A stretch of 64,000 nt of DNA from positions 1-64,000 of the forward strand of contig CAWDNS010000004.1 in the NCBI GenBank assembly GCA_963803775.1, written 5' to 3'. Of this stretch, positions 54,949 to 63,633 are shown one piece after another. Both the position numbers and the translations under genes were made by a program. Position 1 is the first letter of the stretch; each line of letters begins with the position of its first letter. A model generated the notes under the pieces. The model was given only the letters and a program-made list of their open reading frames with translations, was not told the origin of the DNA and did no database searches. This DNA is from JABCZH01 sp963803775. GTDB lineage: Bacteria > Acidobacteriota > Terriglobia > Terriglobales > Acidobacteriaceae.

Positions 54949-55656
54949 ATGACTGCTTTCATCGAAGCCGTTGAACTGCGCAAAACCTACCACGTGGGAA
55001 AGATCGAGGTGCACGCCCTGCGCGGCATCTCCTTCAGCATTCAAAAGGGCGAATTTGTGAGCGTGGTCGGCCCTTCAGGCAGCGGGAAATCCACGCTGTT
55101 TTACCTGCTGGGAGGCCTGACCCGGGCTGATTCCGGTCAGGTAATGGTTGACGGCGACGATTTCGCTCACCTCTCCGACGCCGAGCGCACCCGCTTGCGC
55201 AAACGCAAGATCGGATTTGTCTTTCAAAAGTTCAACTTGCTGCCTACACTCGATGCCCGTTCCAATATAAACATCGCCCTCGACATCGCCGGTGCCAACG
55301 GCAATCGCGATGCCGCCTACTTCGACAAAATCGTGGGACTGCTGGGACTTGCGCAACGTCTGCCTCATCGCCCAGCAGAACTCTCCGGCGGCGAGCAACA
55401 ACGGGTGGCGCTGGCCCGCGCGCTCATCAACAAACCGGCCATTGTGCTGGCCGACGAGCCTACCGGCAACCTGGATTCAGCTAACTCGGAAACTGTGTTG
55501 AACATGCTGCGGCACTCCAATAAGGAACTGGGTCAGACGGTGATGATGATCACCCACAATCCCGAGGCCGCCGCCTATGGCGATCGCATCATCCACATGC
55601 GCGACGGCGAGATCGTGCCGCCGGAAAAAGATCCGCAGTGGACCGGACATCACTAA
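54949..55656 (+). CDS. ABC transporter ATP-binding protein (LolD/MacB-like)
   Basis: The 235-residue ATPase has Walker A GPSGSGKST, Q-loop FVFQKFNLLP, signature LSGGEQQRVALARAL, Walker B IVLADEPTGNLDS and an H-loop His in MMITHNPE. The sequence style is that of the LolD/MacB group that moves lipoproteins or substrates from the inner membrane. No permease gene lies beside it in this window. The next gene begins 10 bases later. Confidence 0.9.
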   Translation: MTAFIEAVELRKTYHVGKIEVHALRGISFSIQKGEFVSVVGPSGSGKSTLFYLLGGLTRADSGQVMVDGDDFAHLSDAERTRLRKRKIGFVFQKFNLLPTLDARSNINIALDIAGANGNRDAAYFDKIVGLLGLAQRLPHRPAELSGGEQQRVALARALINKPAIVLADEPTGNLDSANSETVLNMLRHSNKELGQTVMMITHNPEAAAYGDRIIHMRDGEIVPPEKDPQWTGHH

Positions 55657-55666
55657 ACCAATTTCT

Positions 55667-56368
55667 ATGGATGACCTGAAAAAACCGATTCTGCCCGGCA
55701 AGGGCAACTCCGACTACGAGCGCTACCTGCGCACCGATGAACTGCTGTCTCTGCAGAAGACAACCGACGAACTCCTGCACCCGGACGAGATGACCTTCCA
55801 GGTCATTCACCAGAGTTCAGAGATCCTGATGAAAGGGGTCGCCTTTGAACTCGAGCGCGCACGGGCGTTGATTGAAAAGGGAGATTTCGCCAACGCCTGC
55901 CGCCTGATCCGCCGCGCCAATCAGATGCTGGATTATCCCATCACCATGTTGCACGTGCTGGAGACGATCACGCCCTACGACTATCACATTATTCGCGCTG
56001 GCCTCGGACACGGCAGCGGCCTCGACTCACCCGGCTTCCTCAGCTTGCTGCATATCGGTCCACGTCTCGGAGAAGCATTCCATGCACAGCTCCATAAAGC
56101 CGGCGTCAGTGTGGACGATGTCTATCGCCGCCACCAGGAATTGTTCGGTCTGCATGACACCGCCGAAAGCCTGCTGGATTTTGACGAGCGCGCCCACATT
56201 TTCCGTTTTCACCATCTCAAGCTGGCGCAGAGAATCATCGGTGGAGGGGTCGTAGGCACCATGGGCACGCCGGTCGAAGTCCTGCACCAACGCATGGAAC
56301 ACTTTTTCTACAAAGACCTCTGGGACGTCCGCAACCGCATCACCGCCAAAGCCAACGAGAAGGGTTAA
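55667..56368 (+). CDS. Tryptophan 2,3-dioxygenase-like haem protein
   Basis: The 233-residue protein is shorter than typical bacterial TDO (about 280). Family elements: YERYLRTDELLSLQK, TFQVIHQSSEILMKG, and the C-terminal MEHFFYKDLWDVRNRI. The proximal haem His is probably in the HHLKLAQRI region or in VEVLHQRMEHF. The substrate-contact segment normally reading SGFQSxQxRxxE is SGLDSPGFLSLLH here, so the Arg that binds tryptophan's carboxylate is not in place. It may act on another substrate. Confidence 0.75.
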   Translation: MDDLKKPILPGKGNSDYERYLRTDELLSLQKTTDELLHPDEMTFQVIHQSSEILMKGVAFELERARALIEKGDFANACRLIRRANQMLDYPITMLHVLETITPYDYHIIRAGLGHGSGLDSPGFLSLLHIGPRLGEAFHAQLHKAGVSVDDVYRRHQELFGLHDTAESLLDFDERAHIFRFHHLKLAQRIIGGGVVGTMGTPVEVLHQRMEHFFYKDLWDVRNRITAKANEKG

Positions 56369-56540
56369 TGTAGACGCGAGCGTCCTCCTTCGTGCGGTTA
56401 TCAAATTCGCTAACGGTATTGAGCGCCACTCTGTCTTGGCCTGCGCTTTTCCTTTACACACTTTTACTTCATTCACCCAACTTTACTGGCAAGGCTCTCG
56501 AGTCTGTGCGTTCTCACTAAGTATGAGAGGAGCGCACACA

Positions 56541-56957
56541 ATGAACAATGAACTGACTACGGTTTTCTACGTAGACGATAACGCCAGATCTCGAAGGTGG
56601 CTAGGCAGTGTCCTTACAGAATGTGGTTTCGAAATGATCACCGCTTCCGATCCCGTGGAAGCGCTGCGCCGCTGCAAGAAACTGTCTTTTGATTTGGCAC
56701 TTCTGGATTACCAAATGCCCTCACTCACAGGCTCGCAACTGGCGCAGGAGATTAAGTTCATCGCCCCGGACATTCCCATCGTTCTCATCTCGGGTTGCCC
56801 CATTCTTTCTACTCAGGATCTGGCATTCGTGGACGCACACTTCGGACGTGGCACCAGCCTGGACGATCTTGTGGATACCATGCGGCGCTTGACCAATTCG
56901 AAGCCGCCAATCAGAGTCAGCCCACGATTGGCGGCGGCATGGGCACACTCGACGTAA
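56541..56957 (+). CDS. Receiver-only response regulator
   Basis: The 138-residue protein starts at the ATG at 56541, 8 bases after GAGGAG. It has a receiver fold with D12-D13 (YVDDNARSR), phospho-acceptor D56 in LALLDYQMP and Ser in LISG. The conserved Lys near the C-terminus is not evident (HFGRGTSLDD). There is no output domain. No kinase lies nearby, so its partner is unknown. Confidence 0.8.
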   Translation: MNNELTTVFYVDDNARSRRWLGSVLTECGFEMITASDPVEALRRCKKLSFDLALLDYQMPSLTGSQLAQEIKFIAPDIPIVLISGCPILSTQDLAFVDAHFGRGTSLDDLVDTMRRLTNSKPPIRVSPRLAAAWAHST

Positions 56958-57159
56958 AAAGCTTGGAGTGTGGTTCGCCGGTCCGAATCTCACTACAGAG
57001 TGACCGGGAGGACCTCATGAATTGGTTTCTTACAGGATTTTCCTCTGTGACTCTGTGCCTCTGTGGTGGATTTGGGGTTACTGGGCGCGATGTTATAATC
57101 TGAAGCGAGTTGAGCGGGAGTAGCTTGAGGCGTTTGCGCGGCGTCTGAGCCGCGCGCCG

Positions 57160-57185
57160 AAATCCTGAGCGTAGCGAAGGATCAG
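57160..57185. repeat. Short dispersed imperfect palindrome of the CCTGAGCG type
   Basis: ATCCTGAGCGTAGCGAAGGAT, with ATCCT/AGGAT ends, is a repeat type I recall as dispersed in acidobacterial and other soil genomes. It lies about 25 bases before the tRNA-Gly gene. Confidence 0.4.
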
Positions 57186-57205
57186 TTCGTGCGGCACAAA
57201 AGTGA

Positions 57206-57280
57206 GCGGGAGTAGCTCAGTGGTAGAGCGCGACCTTGCCAAGGTCGATGTCGCGGGTTCGACCCCCGTCTCCCGCTCCA
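57206..57280 (+). tRNA. tRNA-Gly (anticodon GCC)
   Basis: This is a 75-base tRNA with CCA encoded. The acceptor is GCGGGAG/CTCCCGC, the D arm GCTC/GAGC, the anticodon stem GACCT/AGGTC with loop TGCCA (anticodon GCC), and the T arm GCGGG-TTCGACC-CCCGT. All stems pair. Confidence 0.97.
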
Positions 57281-57291
57281 GAAATTCGACG

Positions 57292-57313
57292 GCCCCGCGT
57301 TGGCGGGGCTTTT
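57292..57313 (+). terminator. Rho-independent terminator after tRNA-Gly
   Basis: GCCCCGC and GCGGGGC form a perfect 7-bp stem with a GTTG loop, followed by TTTT. It lies 11 bases after the tRNA end. Confidence 0.9.
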
Positions 57314-57534
57314 CGTGCCCTAAAGGCTTATAGTCTGTGGACTTTTCGGGCGAGTACAGCTAATTTATTTCTAGGGCGCGGTACTTCATGGGTGACACCT
57401 AAACCCCTTTGATTCGACTGCCTTTACTGCGCTCTCTCCTCGGGAAACTGCCTCAAAAGCCCTAGTTCTTTGCCCAAATCTTTCCCAAATTTTCGGCGCT
57501 CGGTAGGCCGCAGAAGTAGGATAATGGCTTCGCT

Positions 57535-58053
57535 ATGAGCTGGAAGAGTCTCCGCCTCGGTGTTCTGACTTCCGCAATCCTCGTGATCGGTGCCGCTCTA
57601 ATCGTTCTCATGCCGATGGGTTACGTGCTCGGACACAAGTTGGAGCTGAAGACTTACTTCCAGTACGTAGCCGGATTGAGGGATGGCGCACCTGTGCGTC
57701 TCGCCGGGGTTGACGTTGGCAAAGTGAGGAGTGTGCGGGTTCGGCCCGAAGTCAAGGAAGGCCCTGTTGAGGTGGTCATGGTTCTTCGCACTCCATACGA
57801 GATTCAAATCCCGCGCGATTCAATCGTGACACTTGAAACAGAAGGCATCCTCGGACAGACATTTGTCGAGATCAACACTGCCGCGGCGTTTGGCCCCACG
57901 ATCACAGACCACGGTGTGCTAAAGAGCCACGAGGTCGCTCCTGAAACCGGACAGCAACTTCTGGAAAAGTTCGGCAGTATCCTCAAGAGGCCCTGCGATT
58001 GCGACACGAAAAAGAGCGAAGGAACCAAGATTTCCGAGAAGACCCAACCGTGA
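57535..58053 (+). CDS. MCE/MlaD-family lipid-transport protein
   Basis: The 172-residue protein has one N-terminal helix (LRLGVLTSAILVIGAALIVLM) and an MCE domain (about 38-115): YVAGLRDGAPVRLAGVDVGKVRSVRV, TLETEGILGQTFVEI. It is anchored in the inner membrane and faces the periplasm. MCE proteins bind phospholipids as hexamers with MlaE/MlaF-like permeases, but neither is encoded nearby. The 254 bases before it hold only the tRNA terminator. Confidence 0.88.
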   Translation: MSWKSLRLGVLTSAILVIGAALIVLMPMGYVLGHKLELKTYFQYVAGLRDGAPVRLAGVDVGKVRSVRVRPEVKEGPVEVVMVLRTPYEIQIPRDSIVTLETEGILGQTFVEINTAAAFGPTITDHGVLKSHEVAPETGQQLLEKFGSILKRPCDCDTKKSEGTKISEKTQP

Positions 58054-58590
58054 CGATCTAGAAAGCGGAGGCAGTCCTTAGATGGTGCCGCTGAGGGGAA
58101 CAGGAACCGCGTGAGTCTCGTCAGGTTCACTCATCCGGCGTAGTTGTCCGCTGCTGTCCGGTTAATGAACAGTGCTTACGCCTAGTTTCACCACCAAAAT
58201 TCCGACGTTTTTCCGGTCACAATAAGACACAATCCCTTGAGTTATCGGAGGCAATCCGCGTCACGCCAAGCAATTCAACCATAGCGTTAACAAGAGGTTA
58301 CCTCGTACGGGGGCAGGTCTCGCGCAATTGAGCTTTTTTCGTGCTTTTTTCGTCGATATCCAATGAGTAACTCTTAGGCCTTTTGGCTAGGGCAGGCGTC
58401 CCACGCGGAACGATTTTGCACCAATTGGTGCATGCTTTGGCGGTTGCGGGGCGGGACAGGGCTGCGTAAGACAGACCATTTCTCCTCGAATCTGTGAAGC
58501 ATGCCCGGCCCATTCTTAGGCACCTATTTCATGTGCCCTGAGTGCCTGCTTCACTGCTCGGGGCGGATCGCTGGCCGCGCCTGCGTCCTT
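58054..58590. other. Intergenic region without a supported gene
   Basis: I see no gene, tRNA or clear repeat in these 537 bases. Short open frames lack ribosome sites and protein-like sequence. Confidence 0.5.
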
Positions 58591-59433
58591 TCACGGTGTG
58601 GACAGCACCACCATCGAGCCGGAGCCGGGAAGCTTTATCATTCCGCCCTTCTGAGGGTCAAGCACGTACACGGGGCCGTTGAAGGGATTTGGCCGTATCT
58701 GTGAATCGTAGTGCCTCGAAATGATTGTCTCTAACGCCGCCGTCTTGATCGCCATTCTTGTGCAGCGGAATCCGATTTTGTTGCCGTCCTTCGCCAAGCC
58801 CACAAGTTCGCTTTGCTCCCATATCTGGGAATCGTCTACCTTGCCCGCCTGCGTCAGGATCGTTTGGACGCGGGCCATCCAACGCTCTTCAGAGTCTCCC
58901 ATGAATCGCGGGGCATCGTCGTAATACTGACGGGAGCCGCACTCATCGCGCAGATTGTACCCTTCCTGCAACTGGGCTTCTAGTTCGCGCTTATAGGTTG
59001 GACTGATTACCACTTTCTTTGAGAAGCCCGCGAACAGCGCAAGCACCACCAAGGACGCAACGACCGTTCCCAGCCACTTCAGTTCCAATATGTGTACGGT
59101 CAGCAAAACGAGACAGACGCCAGAAAGAAAAATCAGGAACATGCCGAAGTAGACATTCGGCTCGGGATTCAACACGGAGTATCCCCAAGACGCAAATGAC
59201 GCAAGCAATCCGATGAGCGCAGAAATGTACTCCTTCTTTTTGCGGAGCCGTTTCCAGAACGGCGAAGCCCACAGTTTCCGCAGATCAACGGCGATTCCCA
59301 TCGGCATGGGCCAAGTGTAGTAGAAGATGCCTGAAGGTTCTGATTGTTCGACTTTCTTCTCAACCGGGGCCGACTCTGGATGGTTGCGGCGGTATTTCTG
59401 ACTGTGCCAACTTGGGCTTGGTTTGTCGCTCAT
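58591..59433 (-). CDS. Hypothetical membrane protein
   Basis: The 280-residue protein has a basic N-terminus, three clustered helices (ISALIGLLASFASWGYSVL, VYFGMFLIFLSGVCLVLLTV, LGTVVASLVVLALFAGF) and a soluble C-terminal domain of about 150 residues with RQYYDDAPRFMGDSEERWMARVQ. No family recognised. It is divergent from the small gene at 59507 and lies in the probable accessory region. Confidence 0.7.
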   Translation of the reverse strand: MSDKPSPSWHSQKYRRNHPESAPVEKKVEQSEPSGIFYYTWPMPMGIAVDLRKLWASPFWKRLRKKKEYISALIGLLASFASWGYSVLNPEPNVYFGMFLIFLSGVCLVLLTVHILELKWLGTVVASLVVLALFAGFSKKVVISPTYKRELEAQLQEGYNLRDECGSRQYYDDAPRFMGDSEERWMARVQTILTQAGKVDDSQIWEQSELVGLAKDGNKIGFRCTRMAIKTAALETIISRHYDSQIRPNPFNGPVYVLDPQKGGMIKLPGSGSMVVLSTP

Positions 59434-59506
59434 CGTCCGAAGGATAGCCCTCGGCCCGTGTGCGCTTCAAGGCGTGTGCTACACTGCCGCCGGGAGGAAA
59501 CGCACT

Positions 59507-59695
59507 GTGGATTTATCGAAGCTGAAGGCCGAAATACGGTCAGAGATAGACAAGTGGCAAAAGGTTCTTACCGTGTTGGACGGGGGGCGTCCGGCTGGGA
59601 AGAAAAGAACAATGAGTGTTGCTGCCCGCAAGCGCATCAGTGCCGCTCAGAAAGCACGCTGGGCCAAGGTGAGGAAGACAAGCAAAGCCGCGTAG
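59507..59695 (+). CDS. Small basic protein, possibly DNA-binding
   Basis: The 62-residue protein starts at a GTG 9 bases after GGGAGG. An N-terminal helix (LSKLKAEIRSEIDKWQKVL) leads to a basic tail ending MSVAARKRISAAQKARWAKV. The tail resembles the C-terminal motif of many short soil-bacterial proteins (MSAAARKRIAEAQRKRW). Nucleic acid binding is likely from charge, but the function is unknown. Confidence 0.7.
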   Translation: MDLSKLKAEIRSEIDKWQKVLTVLDGGRPAGKKRTMSVAARKRISAAQKARWAKVRKTSKAA

Positions 59696-59734
59696 GAGTG
59701 AGAGTAGCTGAGATAAAGGGAACGGAGCGAACAG

Positions 59735-60391
59735 TCATGATTTGTCTTCAAAGGACGGCTGATACCGCTCGGTCTCGGGGTCCCAAGTGAATAGAACACC
59801 ACGCTGGAGATGTAGCCGCGTCGCCTCGTCCTCGGTCAAGGCGACCGTGACGGTAGCAAGTCGTTTTGGAACTTTGCGACCTACAAGACGTGCGTACACT
59901 GCAATTTCGTAGCTTCCTTCTGGGAAATAGCTGACATCCTTGATTTGCAGGAAATGGTGGTTGTATGCAACCCCGTCCTCCGTGACGCGCAAACCTCCAG
60001 CTACCATCAGCGCGTTTCGCTCACCGTATCCCCAGAAGCCGAACGTCTGGATTGAATCGGGCTGCTTGACCTTCAGATACAGCCCCTCTATGACGTAACC
60101 GCGCTTGCCCGTGGCATATAGAAGTGTCCTAAGAAAAATCTTGGGCTTCGTGTCGTTCTCGTAGGTAAACGCGATTTGCACCGGATGGGTCATCCGCAAC
60201 GTGCCACGGTGCACAAGAGTCAGCCAAGCCACGGTGACGGAAACTGCCAAGGACAGCACCGATAAAATGGTGCTGAGCCCAAGCGAACCAACCAAACGCT
60301 GCCAGAGCAATCCCAAGGGCGTTACCAATTTCGCGGAACCTTTCCGAATTAAACCGGGCTCAGTATGACCGATCCAAGCATGTAGCTGCAA
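59735..60391 (-). CDS. Hypothetical membrane-anchored protein
   Basis: The frame is 218 residues from a TTG; no ATG precedes the membrane helix (STILSVLSLAVSVTVAWLTLV), so the start is uncertain. A predicted beta-rich domain follows (VQIAFTYENDTKPKIFLRTLLYA, YNHHFLQIKDVSYFPEGSYEIAVYA). I do not recognise it. It diverges from the DUF2971 gene. Confidence 0.55.
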   Translation of the reverse strand: MQLHAWIGHTEPGLIRKGSAKLVTPLGLLWQRLVGSLGLSTILSVLSLAVSVTVAWLTLVHRGTLRMTHPVQIAFTYENDTKPKIFLRTLLYATGKRGYVIEGLYLKVKQPDSIQTFGFWGYGERNALMVAGGLRVTEDGVAYNHHFLQIKDVSYFPEGSYEIAVYARLVGRKVPKRLATVTVALTEDEATRLHLQRGVLFTWDPETERYQPSFEDKS

Positions 60392-60452
60392 ACCGCGAAT
60401 TTACTTTGGTGCACGTCCGCACAGGGCGCTTCCATCGCGGTAAACTCTTGTG

Positions 60453-61472
60453 ATGGCGCACAATGCCCCGATTCCACCTCTCACTTTGGATCAAATGATG
60501 GAGCTTGATGGCATCTTCATGCCGCAGGCCCGGCGACAAAGAGATGACTTTAGTCGGCGGCAAGCCAAACCCGGAGAAAACGCTCCGAACTACCTCCGAT
60601 TCGCGCATTACACTTCCGCAGAGGCCGCGCTGAGTATTATCAAGAGCAAGCGTGTCTGGATGCGGAATGCGACTTGCATGCCCGACTATCGGGAAGTTCA
60701 GCACGGCATCGGGTATCTAAAAGATTTCTTCGGTGACCGGGCGAGGTATGGACTCTTCGTTTCGGAGTTTGACAAGTGTTTTCCCGGCGTAGCGCAAGAA
60801 GCTTTAGTTAAGTTTGGTGAGTGGGAGCAGGACATAACGCTTGATAGCTACATATCTTCTGTTTCTGAGCACGATGATGCCGAGGACTTGCATGGGCGAC
60901 TCTCGATGTGGCGGGCTTTCGGAGGCAGTTCGGCTCGTGTCGCCATTGTCTTGAAGATTCCTTGGAAGTCCGGAGCGGGTTTCAGCTTGAAGATTATTTT
61001 TAGCCCCGTCGCTTACCTGACAAAGGATCAAGCCCACGCGGTGATTGCTGAGGCCATGCAGAACCTCAAAGCCAAGGTTGACTTCCTCCGGTCCTTTGAC
61101 CGCTCCATCGTTCTTGGATACATCCTAACCATGTTTATTGCCGGAGTGACCTGCCTGAAGCATGAAGGCTTTCACGAAGAGCGTGAATGGAGGGCCATCT
61201 ATTCTCCGAATCGGATGGAGTCGCCTTGGATGGAATCCTGCGTTCAAACGGTTGGAGGTATTCCGCAAATCATTTATCAATTGCCGCTCGATTCGGGGTT
61301 GTCACCGGAGCTTGCGGATTTGGACTTCCCGCGTGTCTTTGATCGCGTCATCATTGGTCCGTCTCCCTACCCTTGGGTCCTGTATAAAGTATTTGCTAAG
61401 GCTCTCAAGGACGCTGGAGTGGATCAGGCCCACGAACGGGTGCGAGTCTCCGGCATTCCCATCCGCGTGTAG
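60453..61472 (+). CDS. DUF2971-domain protein
   Basis: The 339-residue soluble protein has features of DUF2971: LRFAHYTSAEAALSIIKSKRVWMRN, MPDYREVQHGIGYL, and HEEREWRAIYSPNR, with the Ser/Arg-rich WRAFGGSSARVAIVL. The biochemical role of the family is not established; members are frequent in accessory and defence-linked regions. No partner gene is evident. I chose the ATG one codon after the GTG of the longest frame. Confidence 0.75.
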   Translation: MAHNAPIPPLTLDQMMELDGIFMPQARRQRDDFSRRQAKPGENAPNYLRFAHYTSAEAALSIIKSKRVWMRNATCMPDYREVQHGIGYLKDFFGDRARYGLFVSEFDKCFPGVAQEALVKFGEWEQDITLDSYISSVSEHDDAEDLHGRLSMWRAFGGSSARVAIVLKIPWKSGAGFSLKIIFSPVAYLTKDQAHAVIAEAMQNLKAKVDFLRSFDRSIVLGYILTMFIAGVTCLKHEGFHEEREWRAIYSPNRMESPWMESCVQTVGGIPQIIYQLPLDSGLSPELADLDFPRVFDRVIIGPSPYPWVLYKVFAKALKDAGVDQAHERVRVSGIPIRV

Positions 61473-61538
61473 CGCCTCCGTCCATTTCCAGTGTTAAATG
61501 ACCGTTTCTCAATGCTCCCGCGTGTATGATTTCCTCCC

Positions 61539-61928
61539 ATGAGTGTTACACAGCTTCTTATCCAAACTGCCGTCACATTTGTGGCAGCAACATCGGGCGC
61601 ATTTCTCGGCGCTTTCCTCACACGCCGGACAGAGAGATTCAAGCATCTGCAAGAATTGCGCTCTGCGGCCTACACCGATTTCTTGCGTGGCGTTGCGAAT
61701 GCAGCGGAGCAGAGCGGTAGAGCGTTAGTGGCAGACGCGCGCGCCCGAATTTCGATCTATGGCGGGAGGAGCGTTGTCCGGTCCATGTCCAAGTTCATCG
61801 CTCTAGGCGGACAGACACGCAATCCAGAGGGAATGCAGGCATTCGCAGAAGTGTGCAGGTTGATGCGTGTTGAGACTGGCCGAGAGACGGTGCCAGTTGA
61901 GGAGATTACGAAGCTTCTATTTAATTAG
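61539..61928 (+). CDS. Hypothetical protein with N-terminal helix
   Basis: The 129-residue protein has one N-terminal membrane helix (LLIQTAVTFVAATSGAFLGAFL), then a basic-acidic cytoplasmic part (RRTERFKHLQELRSAAYTDFLRG). The layout (helix then a charged ERxxHxxELRxxAY segment) is common to short membrane proteins in soil genomes. No function known. The next gene, 40 bases on, is built the same way. Confidence 0.65.
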   Translation: MSVTQLLIQTAVTFVAATSGAFLGAFLTRRTERFKHLQELRSAAYTDFLRGVANAAEQSGRALVADARARISIYGGRSVVRSMSKFIALGGQTRNPEGMQAFAEVCRLMRVETGRETVPVEEITKLLFN

Positions 61929-61968
61929 GGTTGCGGGCCTAACAACGAAAAATGCCGAAAACGTCCAA

Positions 61969-62358
61969 ATGATGCAGGTAGCAATTCCGGCCATCGTTGC
62001 TTTGGTCGTGGTCATGCTTACTCATCTGTTTTCGAGATACAGGGACCGCGAGAATAGGCGGCGTGAGCAACGTATCGAGTATCTGGTCACAGTGTTCCGA
62101 TCCTTAGCAAAGGCCAACCATCACCCGAGACTCTATGAGATTGCCGATGAGGTTGAGCAAGCGGTTACGGACTTGCAGCTTTTCGGGACTCCTGAGCAGG
62201 TTCGATTGGCGCGAACATTCGCAACCGAGCTTGGCACGAAGCAAGGGGCTTCGATGGATGAATTGCTCAATGAATTGCGCAACAGTGTGAGACGGGAGCT
62301 TGGCCGAAAGCCCGTGGCTGGAAACGTAGTATGGCTACCCATCAGCCGCAATGACTAA
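61969..62358 (+). CDS. Hypothetical protein with N-terminal helix
   Basis: The 129-residue protein starts at the ATG at 61969 or 61972. A helix (VAIPAIVALVVVMLTHLF) is followed by a charged helical segment (RDRENRRREQRIEYLVTVFRSLAKANHHPRLYEIADEVEQAVTDLQLFG). It looks related in layout to the preceding gene and may be its partner. Function unknown. Confidence 0.65.
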   Translation: MMQVAIPAIVALVVVMLTHLFSRYRDRENRRREQRIEYLVTVFRSLAKANHHPRLYEIADEVEQAVTDLQLFGTPEQVRLARTFATELGTKQGASMDELLNELRNSVRRELGRKPVAGNVVWLPISRND

Positions 62359-62654
62359 GACGTGGGCTTGTAATAGCTGGTTACAGCGGTTCGCACTTGA
62401 GTCTCAATCGTTTTCCGAAGTGTTGGCGTGGCGGGCATATCGGCTAAATCACTCTCATTGAGCTTCGCTACGGATTTGCGATTAACCGGGTCCCATAGAG
62501 ACTCTTGGTTATTGTCGAAATCTTTGGCCGTGCGAAAGAACTCCAGATTGCCAATCTCCGGCTTCGCCAATTCGGTCGCTAGCCGCACTAATACTTCTTT
62601 GACGGCGGCCTTTCCCGCTTCAATTTGTTGTTGGTATTCCTCGGGTGATGCCAT
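62355..62654 (-). CDS. Hypothetical protein
   Basis: The 99-residue protein starts at the ATG at 62654, 8 bases after AGAGGG. MASPEEYQQQIEAGKAAVKEVLVRLATELAKPEIG suggests a helical, probably DUF-type protein. It overlaps the convergent gene's stop by 4 bases. Not recognised. Confidence 0.55.
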   Translation of the reverse strand: MASPEEYQQQIEAGKAAVKEVLVRLATELAKPEIGNLEFFRTAKDFDNNQESLWDPVNRKSVAKLNESDLADMPATPTLRKTIETQVRTAVTSYYKPTS

Positions 62655-62672
62655 CGCGTTTCCCTCTCGCCC

Positions 62673-62957
62673 TCATTCTATCCCCTCAGCATGTGTGCCG
62701 CGACTTGTACCGAGGGCAAGCGCCTCAGTTTGTTGTTCCCATCGAAGCTTCTCAAAGTCGATGGCCTGCGGGATGAACTCAAAGTCTTCATCACTCGTTG
62801 CCTTTTCCAAGCCTTGAGACAACTCGTCAACGCCCTTCTTGTGCGCTTTTTCAAGCACCGTGTAGGCGGCGACATACGCTTCGCGGACACGAAGGTTCAG
62901 GGATTCCTGATATTCGTGTAACTCGAAATCCAACCAGTCGATACTTTCCCAACTCAT
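62673..62957 (-). CDS. Hypothetical acidic helical protein
   Basis: The 94-residue frame starts MSWESIDWLDFELHEYQESLNLR and has a helical, acidic composition. There is no obvious ribosome site. It precedes the 99-residue gene by 18 bases in the same direction, so they may be co-transcribed. Not recognised. Confidence 0.45.
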   Translation of the reverse strand: MSWESIDWLDFELHEYQESLNLRVREAYVAAYTVLEKAHKKGVDELSQGLEKATSDEDFEFIPQAIDFEKLRWEQQTEALALGTSRGTHAEGIE

Positions 62958-63061
62958 GGGGCTTATTTAAGCACAGCACGCGCAAACAGCGTTCGCCGGG
63001 CCGGGACATGTCGCTATGGGTCGGCAGCGGCGCGTCTCCGTCCGTATGCGATAATTCCCGC

Positions 63062-63622
63062 ATGAAAACGCTGGCAATCGCCACGCTGCTTCTAATCTCT
63101 GCTTGTGCTGCTCAAAGCCAGCAGTGGGAACGAGTCGAGAAGACGGACGCCTTGCGCGGGACGGTGTATTCCCAGTTTGCGCTGACGGGAAAGTTTCTAA
63201 CGTCACCACGACAGGCTGGTGCCGCCCCGGTGTTTGTTGTGAAGTGCATCCCCGGCGAACATTCGGCAGGCTTCCATTTGTACAAGAGCGGTAAGTTGCT
63301 CGACGCCTACATTGCTCTCGGTGCGGTCGTAGATTTTCACACGGGCGGAACTTCAGTGCGCTATCGCTTGGATGACGGGAAGGTCCATGAGAAATCGTGG
63401 GGCCACGGTACGGACGGAACTGCAATCTTCCCTGCCCCGATTCAAGTGAACACGCTACTCTATGGGCACTTCATGCCTCACAAAGAAGGTACGAGCAGCC
63501 CAGTTCACAAAGCCGTGATCGCCGTTGATGAATATCTGGGAGGCGAAGTAGTGATGCAGTTCGACATACCCGATCCGACCCCCGTTGCCGATGCTTGCGG
63601 AATCATCATTCACAAGAAGTGA
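63062..63622 (+). CDS. Putative lipoprotein of unknown function
   Basis: The 186-residue protein has a lipoprotein-like signal (LAIATLLLISAC, Cys at residue 15) followed by a beta-rich domain (GTVYSQFALTGKFLTSPRQ, VVKCIPGEHSAGFHLYKSGK). The ATG at 63062 was chosen over the longer frame from 62798, which overlaps the opposite gene. No family recognised. Confidence 0.65.
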   Translation: MKTLAIATLLLISACAAQSQQWERVEKTDALRGTVYSQFALTGKFLTSPRQAGAAPVFVVKCIPGEHSAGFHLYKSGKLLDAYIALGAVVDFHTGGTSVRYRLDDGKVHEKSWGHGTDGTAIFPAPIQVNTLLYGHFMPHKEGTSSPVHKAVIAVDEYLGGEVVMQFDIPDPTPVADACGIIIHKK

Positions 63623-63633
63623 CGGAGGACAGT

